DNA of 64,000 nucleotides from Casuarius casuarius (taxonomy: Eukaryota; Chordata; Aves; Casuariiformes; Casuariidae), in contig PTFA01000414.1 of assembly GCA_003342895.1 (NCBI GenBank), forward strand, positions 211,690-275,689, written 5' to 3'. The stretch's first letter is position 1. Each line of letters opens with the position of its first letter. The notes below the pieces were generated by a model. It was not told the origin of the DNA and did no database searches. It saw only the letters and a program-made list of their open reading frames with translations. The translations under genes were made by a program, and so were the position numbers. Positions 11,831 to 24,259 of this stretch are shown one piece after another.

Positions 11831-14340
11831 GTGGCCTATTGACACGTTTTCTTTAAAAAATATATCTAGTGAAAAAGCAGCTTCTCTATTTTGCAACATC
11901 CCGTAGGGTTGATAATTGAGGCCCACTGAAAGCGTTGACACTGACTGCACGCTCGAGGCTTTGTCAGCGTTGTCCCTGGGCCCACACCGCCTCGTTGAAT
12001 TCCTGGTTGTTCTCCCACCACATTGCTACCCACAGACTCTGGCAAAAAGCTCTTTCTGTGTCAGACTCCTTCCAGGCTCTGGACTCTTTCCATGTTAGTA
12101 AGTTGAGACAAGGTGTTAAGACTTGGAAAGCATTGCTGTTATTTCCTAAATGTAGAAAACTATATCAGACTTTTCTGAGCAACAGGAAGGCTTGGCTTTT
12201 CTCTGGCTTGTCGAAAGGTGCCTTGGGTATGAGTGCGTGAGCAGACCGCAGCCAATTCCTGCCTACTTGGTTTGCTCAGCTCTACACAAACGTGGACTAG
12301 GCCCTTTTGGCTCAACGTGTTCTATATCTGCTTCAGATATGGGTGGGAGGAGAAGTGGATGCCACCCGCCACCGGTGCCACCCCGTTGCTAGGAGCAGAG
12401 ATGGGAATAGCAGCATCGACAAACTAGAAGGGAAAACTTCTTTAGCAGAAAAAGGTTTGCTACTGGATGGGGCCTAAAAATGTTGCTCTCCCATTTGAAG
12501 CGGGGGTTTATGGTGATCTCAGGGATTCAGTTACTGCTGGAGTGCTCTGGAGGCTGCAAGCTTTGTGGGAAGGGGAGACCTGTACTCTTGGACAGCCTGC
12601 TCAGGGCCTCCTAATGATCTTGGGCAACGAGTAAGTCAGGAGGACGTGAGTTTAGCTGTGTGTTCTTGATGTGGGACTCTGCGTATGGGACACAGCAAAG
12701 CTTTGTGCTAGATCATCTGACCAGGCTTTTGAAGTGGGGCTGTTACCAACTCTTTGCTGCATTCTGAGTAAAGAAGGTATTTGCAAAAATACTCCCCCAG
12801 GTTGGCCGTGATAATGAGGCTGCTCAGGGTGACACAGCAGAGCTCTGCTTTTGGCTTTTTGTGACGCTCAAGAAAGGGCAATATGAGCAGTATGGTGGAT
12901 TTGGCTGCATCATCTGGCATCAATTGTGCCAGAAACTGGACATGGGACAAACAGCTGGAAACAAATGTATTTAATGACCTTTACTTCTCTTTGCTGATGA
13001 TCACACATGATTTTCCCTGGTCATCCCAGTTCCTTGCAGTTCATCCAAATGATGTGTCAGATGCGTTGTTTCATGGGTCCTTGGGCTGTTGTTAATGTGG
13101 GAATGTTGAGATGCAGCTGTGACCTGTTGAGAGTCATGTGGCTTTTCTGTTCCTTATTTGGCATTAATGACATGAGTTGTAATGTGAATGCTTGTAAATC
13201 CTACTGTCTAGGGGACAAGCAACAGCCAGAGGGGTGCAGGTGGCAAAGGTGTGTGTATCGGAGGTGTTCAGGAGAAAGTTTGTAGAGCAACCTGTTTCTG
13301 GCATTCGTCCCATTGAAATATCCTCAACCCACTGAAAATTTCCTACCTCTGTACTAAACACTGGAGCCTGGCCCCACAGCCTTAGGGTGGATTCATTCCT
13401 CCCTCCTGTCTCTGCGCATAACACAGCCACTGACTAAAGGCAGCTCTGAATTGAGAGGGAACGGGGGAGCACAGCAAGGTCACCTGAGATGTTCCAACCT
13501 TCACACGTCTTCCACTTCCTGGCTCTCCCGTTTGCCAGCTCTCTCCTCTCCCTGCAGCCTGTTCCTCTCTCTGGTTGCTGGGGGCAACCCCAGCTGCTGG
13601 GGGCAGAGGGGCCCATTCCCAATCTCTTATCCTGTATGGATCGAGTGGTCGCCTCTCCCTGCTCTGCAGCTGGTGGCTTGCCAGCGGCACAGGCAGATGC
13701 CCTCCATGAACGTCTGTCCAGACAAACAGCGTCAGTCGCGCTTACACATCAAACCGAGGGGACCAGCCGGTGGCAGGGTGAGCCTGGCGCCAGCCCAGCC
13801 TTCCTCCAGGCAGCAGGGCACTTCTGCGGTGGTCTGGGGGCTTTTGCTTTCAGCGTGCTGCTCGGGGGGTGATGCGGAGCCTCTGTTCAGCAGCGTCCTG
13901 TTTGTAATCTGCCCTGAGTCTGCTTTACCCTGCAAGCTGTTAGAGGTGGGTGGTAGCAAACCCAGCTTTGTTGGGGTCCGTTGTGTTCCCTGGCGTGTGA
14001 TCGGCGGCCATGCCTCACTGGTGAGCCCCTGGTCCTCCCCATGGCCTGCCTGGCCGTGCCATCGAAAGCAGGCAGCCAAGCGAGGGCTGCGCAGCAAGTG
14101 GCCTGTTCCACTTTCCCTAAGCGGAGCCCCCCATCCCTTCCTTCCTGACCAGTCTGACTCAGCTGAGACAGGAGACACTGGGGTGGGGGTTCAAAGCCAT
14201 TTTTAGGGCTTTGATCAAAGATCAGGCAGGCCTGAAATCCTGTAGCTGAGAAGCTGCTGTCGGGAACAGCTCCGGCAGGTTCGCTCTGCGGCTGGCACTG
14301 GCTCGAGGAGGTAGAGGAGCCCCGTGCAGCCTGCCGCCTG
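11831..14340. other. Non-coding, no recognised element
   Basis: Mixed-composition sequence. Overlapping open frames at 13.4-14.2 kb (up to about 250 codons on plus and about 200 on minus) are rich in S, P, G and A, have no motif, and look like GC-driven open frames. No interspersed repeat was recognised. Confidence 0.5.
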
Positions 14341-14349
14341 CGCCTGTCC

Positions 14350-14460
14350 CCAGGGGACATTATTAGCGCATGTTCAAGAGAAATAAATATGTATATAGTG
14401 ACACCAGAGCAGCAGGTTACTAAGGCACAATTGGCCAGTGAAGAGAAGGCACCTGATGAC
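14350..14460. promoter_or_regulatory. Candidate conserved non-coding block (weak)
   Basis: A short AT-rich stretch with ATTATTAGCGCATG and AATAAATATGTATATAG near 14357-14398, within GC-richer DNA. It may be a small regulatory block. There is no other support. Confidence 0.22.
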
Positions 14461-17265
14461 AGGAGAGAGCTGAGCTTATGGAAAAATGCTTTGTTCAAAG
14501 GTTCCTCTTTTGGGAGAAGGGCTCAGCAAGGAGGCTGGGTGGTGCTTCAGCCTGCAGTGAGACAGCCCATTGCCATCGGTCGCACAACGTCTGCTCTCGC
14601 GTTCAGTACAAGACCTTGAGCCCTACCAGAGCAGGGGAGGCAGAAAGAGCACCGTGGGTGCGGGGACTAATACATGCTTCCTGCAGACCCACGTTGGACC
14701 CACAGCCTTGGGACCAATTTGGAAAAGGTGCAAAAAGTGTACTGGGGGCAGAGAGTGGAGGCCACATGCTGAGAGTGGGGAGGAGGAAGATGACTTGAAC
14801 AGGGTTACGCTGCCGCGCGTCTTCCTCTTTGGTTGTGTCTCTGCTTTAAAAAGCCTCTGCTGCCTTGGCTATCACATCTCCTGTGCACGCACAATTGTTT
14901 GGGACAGCGATTATCATTGAGGACACGTGCAGCCTGAAGCCAGCAGCTTGCATCTAATGCCTGGTGACACTCTGAATGTGATGTCTGCTAATGAAAGGGA
15001 TCGCCAGCAAGGAGACTCCAGAGAGCTGCTGCAGAGAGATTGCTTTTGCTGCTGCAGGCGGGTAGACACCAACCTGGGGAACTCACTGGTGTAGGAGGCC
15101 ACGTCACAACTGTAATTTCAAGAAAAAAAGGGCTGATTTGGCAGTGCCTAAATGCTTGTGGTAGGAACAAACCTCCTGCTTAAAGTGAACTGTAGAGACT
15201 TGGCAGTCATAGTTGGTGTGCCAGGGCAGACTCTGCATTCGCAATGCTACAGTACAACAGGCAGCGGCTCCGAGCACTCGGGTGCAGTGACTGGAGAGCT
15301 GGTCCTTGAGAGAGGAGCACTGAAATCCTGTCCTGCCTTGCTGGAGGGTTTGGAGGGCTGAGGGTCTGTATTTGAAGAAGGTCTGAATGGGGATGGCTTG
15401 AGGCCACCCAAAGCAGAGGATGTAGAGCGCTAGGTGTAATGGGAAACTAAAAGTTCCTAGAAAAGGAACTTGCTGGGATCAGAGAAGAGCAGGATGTGTT
15501 AGGAAGAGCGCTCTGGGCTGAGAAAGGAAACCATGGTGACAAGTATCATGCTGATAGCCCATCATGGGATGGCTTGCAGCAAAGTTATGTAATAAAACAG
15601 CTGTGTTGTTGTGTCTTGTGCCAGCCTTCTGTCCTCTGTGATCCTTTCTGGCTGTTGGCTAACAAACAGCCTTTCCCAAATTCCCATCACACTAGAGACT
15701 TGGGCATGGCAGGTTCTTGACCAACCACAGATACATCACAACAGTTTAGTATGTTCTTCCTGCTCTTCTGCTGGCCATGAGGTCATATCTGAAGAAGTCA
15801 AGGATTTTACTCCCATTAATGTCAGTGCATAAGGATGACTGTTAGATCTGTACAGCCAACAACACCTTGTGAAGACACACAAGAAGTGTCTTTGGGTGCT
15901 TCTGGCTTGAACAGCCATCCTAAAGAGTTCATCCCAAGCTGCGTCATGCCACATAGCATCAACAGTGAGGGTCCCTTCATCTGGCTTACGTTAGCACCGG
16001 CGACTGCCTCAGTAACCCCTGTAGCTCTTTCCACAGTATGAGGTAAAGATGGAGAAGGTCACTTAAGGCTTCCAGCAAGGATCAGCTGCAACTGTAGTAG
16101 AGTTGCCATCTTTGGTGTTTGCCCAGCACTGGGGATAGCAAGTGGGGAAATGGGAACAAAACTCTGGCAGATTCCAATGCTGCCAACCCCTGCAGAGGAC
16201 GGGGTTGTATTTCAATTCTCTGATCAAAAGGTGGAGCCAGAAACCCTGGAGCCATGGAAGAGTTTGCCTCCTGCTCTGAATCAGTACGTTTGATTGCTTC
16301 AGCCTTTGGGAGAGCTTTGCCATGCTGTGCAAGCAGCATTGCTGAGTCAGGTACTGCTCCAGCAAGTGGAGAAACTCCATTCAATGGGTGGATGCACAGA
16401 CTTGAATGATTTTTCCGTGTCAGGACTGAATTACACCAGGAAGCTAACATAAAGATCTGTTTCCCAGGCAGCTCCTCCAGGAGACTTAAGCCAGTATAGG
16501 AAGAAGTTCTTATTGTGCTGCCATGTACTGCTCTTAGAGCTTTGCTCCTGGGTTCAATAAATGTGTATCTTTCCTATGTCAGGGGCCAGCTCTCACACTA
16601 ATTCGTGCCTCAATTCCATGTACTTCAGCAAGGCAGGATCTGGGGTAAGAGGAAGATCCAGGTCTTTCTTCTCAGTGAGCTGCTGACTAAATGGAGGGGA
16701 AGGAGCCTGAGGTCCTGCAGGTGCTAGACACTGTTCAAGAAGCTCCTTGGGGGTGCAACAAACACTGAGAAACAGCACGGGCTTCCATGCCTGGAGCTGG
16801 GAGAGCAATTTTTCAGAGCAGCAAGGAGAGCCCATGGCTGAATTTGAAGGGGGAACATGCAGAATGAGATAGAGCAGTCCCCAGGAAAGATGAGAAGGTG
16901 GAAAACAGATTAAAGGAGGGGGCAACGAGGAGGGGAAGAGGGATAAGAGGAGGAAGAAGTAGTAGCAATGGTAGAATTGAGTCTCCTGAAGTGCAGTAAT
17001 CAGCTCACAGCTTCCTTCTCCCCAATCCTCTTACACTCCTCCCATTTCACATCTCTCCCCAGATTCTGCCATGTGTGTTTGCAGAGATAAAAGCTCTCTT
17101 CCCACACTGGGCTCTTCTCCCTTAGCGTGGTTAATCGCAACCTAATGTGGCAAACAGTCTTCTTGGGAGATGCCCTGAGCCTGGCTCCTGCCTTTCTAGG
17201 TGCCTCCTGCCTTTTTCCCTTCACTCCTGCTTTCCCCCATGCCCACCCTCCTCCCCCAGCACACA
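14461..17265. other. Non-coding, no recognised gene
   Basis: I inspected the minus-strand frames at 15.7-16.9 kb because their composition looks somewhat protein-like (leucine-rich, few low-complexity runs), notably 16593-16925. They are broken by many stops and frame changes and match no domain I know. A long-decayed pseudogene is possible but unsupported. No promoter or splice structure stands out. Confidence 0.4.
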
Positions 17266-17269
17266 CCAC

Positions 17270-17420
17270 ATGCCCCTGCAGGCTGCATGGCCATCACGTG
17301 GCTGTGATAAATGAGCTTCATCTGCACTGAAAATTAATCACATTGTCATGCTGGCAGAGGATGAGGCAGCTGCATGAAATGCCTGAATCTCTGGCTAATT
17401 TATCACAATGGCTGGATGCA
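17270..17420. promoter_or_regulatory. Candidate regulatory block with inverted GATA-type motifs
   Basis: TGTGATAAAT at 17303-17312 and its exact reverse complement ATTTATCACA at 17398-17407 bracket about 85 bases that also hold AATTAATCACATTG near 17332 and an E-box CAGCTG near 17368. The motifs fit GATA-factor and homeodomain binding. The arrangement is seen directly; the function is inferred. Confidence 0.4.
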
Positions 17421-18002
17421 GAACCACTCTGCAGCTTAACAACTTCTGCTGCGTGGGGACATGCTCAGTAGAGCCAGCCGGGGCAAGAGAGCCTCTTAGT
17501 ACGAATACGAGGGCTGGGCCTGGAGGCAGACCTCTTAGGATGCAGTTCTTCTCCTCAAAATGTTCTGGAAGGACTTTTTGTGGCTCAGCAATTGATCTGC
17601 AACAAAGAGAATCCAGCAAGAGGTTGCTAGTGTCCGAAAGCCGAAGGGCTGAGGCTGCTAATGATGGCCTAGCTCTCTGTATGGGTCTGGTGCCTGTAAG
17701 TCATCACAGTGATCCCACGACCTGAACCTGCAAATTGCTTGTGTCCTTTTAGGCTGGAAGGATATTCAAAAACCCAGGTATGCTTACAATGGCAAAACTT
17801 TCCTCTCTGCAGAAGGCAGCACCAAAGCCATTGCTGACAAAGAGGCTGTGCCGCCACTGCTCATCCCCCTGGTCTCAGGGAGTTGATGGTGAGCACAGCT
17901 GGATCCCCGCGAGCTCCTGCCAGCCCACCCAGCTCTGCACCTCACCACTGGCATGGAACAGCCCCTCAGTGCACTCGTTTTTGACTCTGTTCTTTGTTGC
18001 AG

Positions 18003-18082
18003 ACAATATTATGCCAAAGAAGCCTGTGCAGGCAGAACTATCTGGCATATTTTACATTTCCAGCAGAAGTAACAGTTGTGGG
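18003..18082 (+). other. Candidate internal exon, 80 bp
   Basis: The acceptor CTGTTCTTTGTTGCAG ends at 18002 and the donor GG|GTGAGTAG begins at 18083. One frame is open across the segment, but no residue pattern is recognisable. It could be a non-coding exon, or an AT-rich conserved block with fortuitous signals. Confidence 0.3.
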
Positions 18083-18089
18083 GTGAGTA

Positions 18090-21000
18090 GCAGACTAATG
18101 ATGAAAATGGATTTTAAGAAATTATTCCAGGTCTTTGAGATACACAGTCTGCTGATGGTGGAGCTTGAAGCTGCCTGGCTGGGTTGATATGTCCTGTTCT
18201 CTTAGTTGTTAGTGTGCTGCTTATCAGAAAAAATACTTACATCAGCAATGCTGTCTGCAACATACGTGCGTGCCTGCGATGTGCCGTACACAAGCCTGTG
18301 GTGCTTGTACAACCAGCTCCAGAGTTGATGTTGCTCATCTGCTGCTCCATTTACCTAATGGATCTATGCCAGTTTCTAGTACAAAACATTAGGGATGGGA
18401 GCTGGATGCTTTATTGGTCGCTTCTGGTGTTGCATGGAGGGATGTAGCTCTCTTTGGGATCCAGATCATCCATTCAAAAAAATCCTGCTTGCTTAATGCC
18501 AACTGTTCCTCTCCATTTCAATACAGATTTGGTTGAGCAGACCATGATGTCTTTTCTTGCCATTTGAAATTCATTGTACCGCATCTTTTGCTTAGGCACA
18601 TGTGCAAATACAAGGATAATGTTTAGAAAGCTTATTTCTTGCTGGTGTCTCTCTGTGTCAGGGGGCTTCAAGACTGCTCATTACGAAACGTCTGTATGTT
18701 TGAAAGGATTTGTTTATCAGCAGATTTGGTACAGTTTTGCCTGGTGCTGGGATTGGACAGTGAGTCCAGCAGATACAGCTGTGTGTTGTGTTGGAATTTC
18801 AGGAGACTGTGTTTGTCAATGCTAGTGACTCGGCCCTCTAACAGGGCTCTGTGATCAACCTTGGCCAGAGCTTCCCAAGCTCTGACACTTTTGGAGGACT
18901 GGTGGCCCATCGTTAGCACAGGCTGCCTTGGAACATGGTCAGAAGGAGGCCAGGGAGGTCATCTACTTTTTGTCTTAGGCACAAGCAAAACAAGAAAGTG
19001 CTGGTCATCCACTCACATCAGAAGCTGGGCTTGTCTCCCACAGTACCAGCTCATGCTACAACGAGGAATTTGCCTGGCCAGTCTGGATCCTGTTTGCTTA
19101 GACTCATCTCTAGGACAGATGTGGGTTCTTCAAATGTGTTCACTGTCACTTGTCCTGTGGCAACTAATCATGAACTCCAGAGAAGATTCAGCTCTGGATT
19201 GTTCATTAACTGATTGGACACTTTCCCATGAGTCCCCGCAATCCCTCTATGACAACAAAGTCACACGCTCATTGTCTGCTTTCTGATTGCTTTGTCCCAA
19301 CTTTATGAATAGAAGCATCTTGGAAGAAGTCCACTGAGACTGTTTTCCTGGAGCAAGAGCTCGAGAGGGGGATATATTGGGGAGGGATTGAGAAAGAGCC
19401 AGAGAGGTGTATGGAGAATAGTTGGCCATTTTACAAATATTTTCTACTATTACATTTTACTTAGGAAAGACGTTATGTTTGAGTGCATGCTTAAGTTCTG
19501 AGTTGTCCCAAGTCCCCAGGACCGTCTCTGGTTGAGACAAGAGCAGGACATTTGATGACTGGCAGTTCCCTGCCTCACCCGGGGCCGTGCAGGTAGGTCT
19601 GGCCTCTGCTACAGCATTAGCTAGCTCAGCTGTGGCTGTCGGCCGTGAAATATAAGCAAGCTTCTGTATGTAGACTTGTTGCTGGTACAAGTCCCGCTGG
19701 TTTGCAGCTGTATTTCATACGTCTATCAGGTGTCTCCTCAAATTTGTTGTTCTCCTCTTTGCTGTCATCACCAAGTGCACACCTGCTCTGTTTCCTGCAA
19801 CTGAGGGTCTTTTTGCACATGCTTGGTCCTGTTTACTTTGCATTGTCTTTGCTTGCTTGCCAGGACAGCTTGGGAAGTGTCCTCTTGCTGCTCCCTGTTC
19901 GTGTGTGGTGAATTTGGAATAGCTTTGTGCCCTCTCTCTTCCATGTGCTCTCTGTCAAAACAGAGGTGTTGTCAAGTCACCAAAGCAGCATGTTTCTGCC
20001 CATTTATAGCTACAAAGAAGGTTTTCCTCAGAGCTCCCTGCTTTTGTTGGTCCCCAAACTCCATGGAGACTTTTTGATCTAAAGGAACGAGCCATTTCCC
20101 CATTTGTTGCTTCCTGTCCAGAGACCCTGGAAGGGTCCATGTAGCAACATACTGTGGTTCCATAATTTATTGACTTACGGTGAGGATGTAGCTTGAACTC
20201 GCTATATTTCACAGAAGATCAAGTATGTTTTGAAGGGAGAGCTGCTAAAAATATGAGAGGACTGTGAGTGGATGCTTGCTTTGGGATGCCAAATAATGGA
20301 GAATAAAGTAAGGCAACCTGAAGATGTCCTGTAACTGATGTATTGCTTCAGCTTGGTTTGAAGGGGCTCTCCTCTGTGAGCCTGGAGACAGGTCTTTTGG
20401 AAGAGGCTGGAAACAGTCACTCAGGCCACTGGTCTCTCAAGATTTCACTATGATTCTTTTTGCAGATGTTGTCAGATATATTTTTTCTTGTAGTTCAGCA
20501 GAAATATACTGAAATAGTTGTACTTTGTGATCTGAAGTACCACACTGCCCACTTTCCTGTTGTAAGGAGAACTGGTCCCTTGTTTTCAGAAGAAAGAGGT
20601 TTTATCAATAAAAATTGAGCTGCTGGTGCTTCCAGCAGCTCCTCCAGACAAAACAATGCATTGGTTTTTTTCAAAACTTTAAACCTTTTCCTTGAGCTTA
20701 ACTCATAAGGACATGGGCTCCCTTAAGCCCACAGTAAGCTGGCTTCCAGATAAATACAGCATTTTGGAGAGGGAGAAAAGGTGCTCCTCGTTCTAGTCTC
20801 CTTTATACATGTGTCTATGGCAATCCCTGGGCAAACAGGTATTAATTGTGAGCAACAGAGTAAGAGGGAACCACAAAGTCAAGTCTAAGCATCTCTATCT
20901 AAGCTCCATTCTCAAATATTACAGCCTGTCAGTTTGCCTGTCATTCTGTCGATTTGGTTTTCCTCCTGCCTGATCTGTGTGCTCCAAAGTGTTTGTGAGC

Positions 21001-21760
21001 TGTGTTCAAGACAGCAAGCACAGCCCAACCGCGGCTGCATGCTGCTGCCGGGTCATAGGGCTTCCCAGGGACAACCCGTAATCCTTTTTTAAAGTCTGCT
21101 GGGACAAAAGGTGCTTTCTAATTGGAAATTTATTTAAAACAAGTCTAGTTCACCCTCTGCTCAGAGAAATAAATCCATGGCACACCTCTTAGGAGAAGAC
21201 TCCCTTTGCTCTTCTGCCAGGACAGGCCTCTAGAAGGCACCTGGCTGGAAGGAGTGTCCTAAGTGAGCCGAGGAACTGAGGGGCTGAAAGTTTTGTGCTG
21301 AGGCAGAGCTGGCCTGGATTGCTCTCTTACCCTTCCCTGGAACCTCTAATCATTTAAATGACTGTTTCAAAGCTCTCAGGAGAGGTGGCTCTTTGCACTG
21401 CTCTATGCACCATGCCAGGTAGGAGAAGGAGGTGTACAGCCAGACTGCTGATCATGGCCCCTCCTGGGACAGAAGACACTTTGCTGACTTGACCCCTGGT
21501 GTCTACTATCCTGATGTTCATTCATATTTTGAATCCCCTGAGATCCTGCCTGGTATGATTTAGTCTTCAGTTAATGCAGAAGAAGAATTAATGTAGTCTT
21601 TGCTCAGGCCTATTTTCGGAGTGAAGCCGCCGCTACAGGGAGAAGAACTCCCAGAAGTGCTGCTGCTCGTCCCGGTAACGTCCATAATGGGTCTTGGTGG
21701 TCAGTGTTGCTCAGACTTTCCAAGGCTGACTACTTTATCAGGCTTCCTTATTTTATTAAG
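18090..21760. other. Non-coding, no recognised element
   Basis: Moderately AT/GC-balanced sequence without a recognised repeat, exon or RNA gene. Open frames are below about 145 codons and overlap on both strands. Confidence 0.5.
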
Positions 21761-21767
21761 TTTCTTC

Positions 21768-21781
21768 TTTTTTTTTTTTTT
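21768..21781. repeat. Poly-T tract (T14)
   Basis: A run of fourteen T follows an AT-rich stretch with TTATTTTATTAAG. No retroposed element is recognisable upstream on the minus strand, so it is listed only as a homopolymer. Confidence 0.85.
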
Positions 21782-24145
21782 CAAAGTCAGGACTAGAGCC
21801 AAGGTGTTCGTTATTCCTCAGTCTCCCCTCCCCTTCTTCCAGAAAATGTTGACAGAAAAGTTAGCAAAAACTTCAGAGCTTTCTCCCAGAGGCCTTCTGG
21901 CGTCTTGCAGTTAGGTAGAGCATGCTCTTGTCCTTTAGGGTGGTGCGTTTCTGATCAGACTGCTGATCTTGAAATACAATGTGATCTCAGAGGGGCTGAG
22001 ATGAACATGGGGCCAGGGTGGCTGTACTGCATACAGACTAGGCAGTCCATGAGGGCACCCATTTCATTAAACTGTTTTGGCTGACTATGCAGTATTTACA
22101 TGAAACTATTTCATGCAAATTTCCGGACCATTTTAGTTGAAATGATGTTACTGACCCATGGCTTTGTATGTATACTTCTGCCCTCTGTTAAAGCGCAAGA
22201 CAGGCTGGCTTACACCCCAGGTTTAATGGGGATATTGGGTTGGAGAGAGCTAGCACTGAGGCATTATATGGGTATTGCAACTGTGTGGTGACACATATGC
22301 AAGAAGTGGTTCAACAGCCTTGCATGTGACAGCTCAGATTGCCTTGTTAGATGCCTGACAGCAGAAGAAAGCTATGCTGGGCAACTCTGTGAGATGGCTT
22401 TGAGTTGGCTTTATTTGAGATGGAAGATTTAAGATCAGTCACAGGTCTAGCCAAAGTGGCGAAGTGGCTTGCCAATGCTAGTGTCAGGACAGGTGGGTCC
22501 TGCTGGTTCCAAGGAACAGGCGGTGACAGCTGCCAGCGTGCCCAGTGTACGATGTGGCGGACGTGCTCCTCTTTATATAGCACACGTGTGCATGTTGATG
22601 CTCAGTGCCTGTAGTTCCCTCTCTGAATGCAGATGCAGCTAAGGAAGGGAGAGGAGTCACTGCGCCCCTAGTCAAAACGAGGTTTAACCCTTGGGCTTTC
22701 ACATCAGTGACAGAACACAGTGAGAAATCCCACCCGCGGTCTCTGCCACGTCTCTAGGAGGTTTGCCAGCTGCCTCTCCCTTCTTACTTGAATGGAAGTA
22801 GCAGACCTCTCCCCACTCCCACATCCTTCACCAGTAAGGCACAACACAGAGTGTCGCATCGCAGCCCTGCAAAAATGTCACTAGTCCTCCTGCCTGCTTG
22901 TCTGTGTGATCCTCATGGCTGGAGAGCAGCAGAAAATAAAAGCTCCAGCTGATGGGAACCAGCAAGACCCCCTCTGACCTCAGGTGACTGATGGCTCCGT
23001 TCAAAGTTGGCGGTCCCCTTGGTAGAGGGGTCTGCAGCTCAGAGAGGAGAAGTGAGAGGGAGATGGAGAGGTATGGACTGTCCCGGCACTCACAAGCCGT
23101 GGGCCACTGCTGCTGCCCAATGTGGCTCTGAACACCACGGGTAGACTCCAGCTGAGCAGTGGTGGGGAGCTGGTCCCACCTGGGGACAGCGGTGTTGGAG
23201 AGCTCTGGGGGGATGCAAAAAAGCCTGAGGGCAGGAGGCTCTGGGGCACTGACCAACCTTGGTGGAGGGCAGTGCTTGCCTGCCCTGGAGAAAAGTTTTT
23301 TTCAGATGTCTGTCAGAGCCTCTCCAGCGCCTGCCAGAAGTTAGGGACAGCCAGTTAATTGTAACTATTTTCAAGCACTTTGCCACACTCTCCAGTGATT
23401 GCTGCTGAAGTGCCCAGGCCTTTTAGGATTCAGAATTAAGTCTCCAAAAGGACCTGCACTCTAGGAATTAATTTGTTTGAAATATCTCTTTGCAACCATG
23501 TGCAGATCCCCATGTACCAACATCTGGGGCAACATGGCAGCCTCCTAAAAGAACTGTGATTGCAGGCCTGACACCTCTTAATTGGCCGCCTGTCTTTTTC
23601 TAGGTGCAAATAATTGTGCCACAAATTACATCACCGTTAACTATCCATTTTCACTGAGGAATCAGTCAGGTATCCTAATAACATCAACAGCTCCTGTAAT
23701 TATTCAGGTTGACAAAACCAGAAGCCAGTACGATGTCCTTTGGGTATAAACACAGAGTTGGGTGTAATTGCTTCCCTTGGCAAATGCCACTGTTTCAGCA
23801 CTTACTTCCAGCCCAGTTTGGGATGAACTTGAAGCTTGTACTAGTGCAGGTGTTCTGAGAAGTGTTGCTCTGGAAATGCTGAAATGGAAATCGTCAAGCA
23901 AGCAGAAGCGGCAGCAGGCTGCAAGCGTTTGCTAGTTGCTTTGGAGGTGGGAGAACCCTTGGCTGACTTGTGAGCCCTGCAGAACTGAATAGATAAGAAG
24001 GGTGTTCCCACTGTCTACAGTGAAAAAGTCAGGGAGAGGTGGCAGGATAGTTCATGTTCCACTAGAAAATGCAATACAGTTTTGATGCTCTCCATTCATG
24101 AGTGCAAAGGAACAGTAGGCAACATTGACCCTCGAGTTTTCTGTT
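21782..24145. other. Non-coding, no recognised element
   Basis: Ordinary mixed sequence. One small feature is a 12-bp perfect palindrome GCACACGTGTGC at 22580-22591, directly right of TTTATATAG (22572-22580). The palindrome holds a CACGTG E-box. No repeat family or coding exon was recognised. Confidence 0.5.
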
Positions 24146-24150
24146 TCCAG

Positions 24151-24250
24151 CTCCTTCAATTTGCCTTATCAATGCCAAAGAACTGGAAGTGTTTCTTTGG
24201 TTCTCTGGTTCTCCTTTTTACCACTAGCGAAGAATCTGAGTTTAATCTTG
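24151..24250 (+). other. Candidate internal exon, 100 bp
   Basis: The acceptor TTTTCTGTTTCCAG ends at 24150 and the donor CTTG|GTAAGTTAG starts at 24251, both strong. The forward frame beginning at 24151 is open throughout (33 codons), but the peptide resembles no known domain. Of the plus-strand exon candidates this has the best pair of signals for its length. Coding status is undecided and a lncRNA exon is equally possible. Confidence 0.35.
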
Positions 24251-24259
24251 GTAAGTTAG

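Noticed and set aside
16593..16925. Minus frame with fairly protein-like composition
   Set aside because: Isolated, broken upstream and downstream by stops and frame changes, no domain recognised; a decayed pseudogene cannot be excluded but is not supported.
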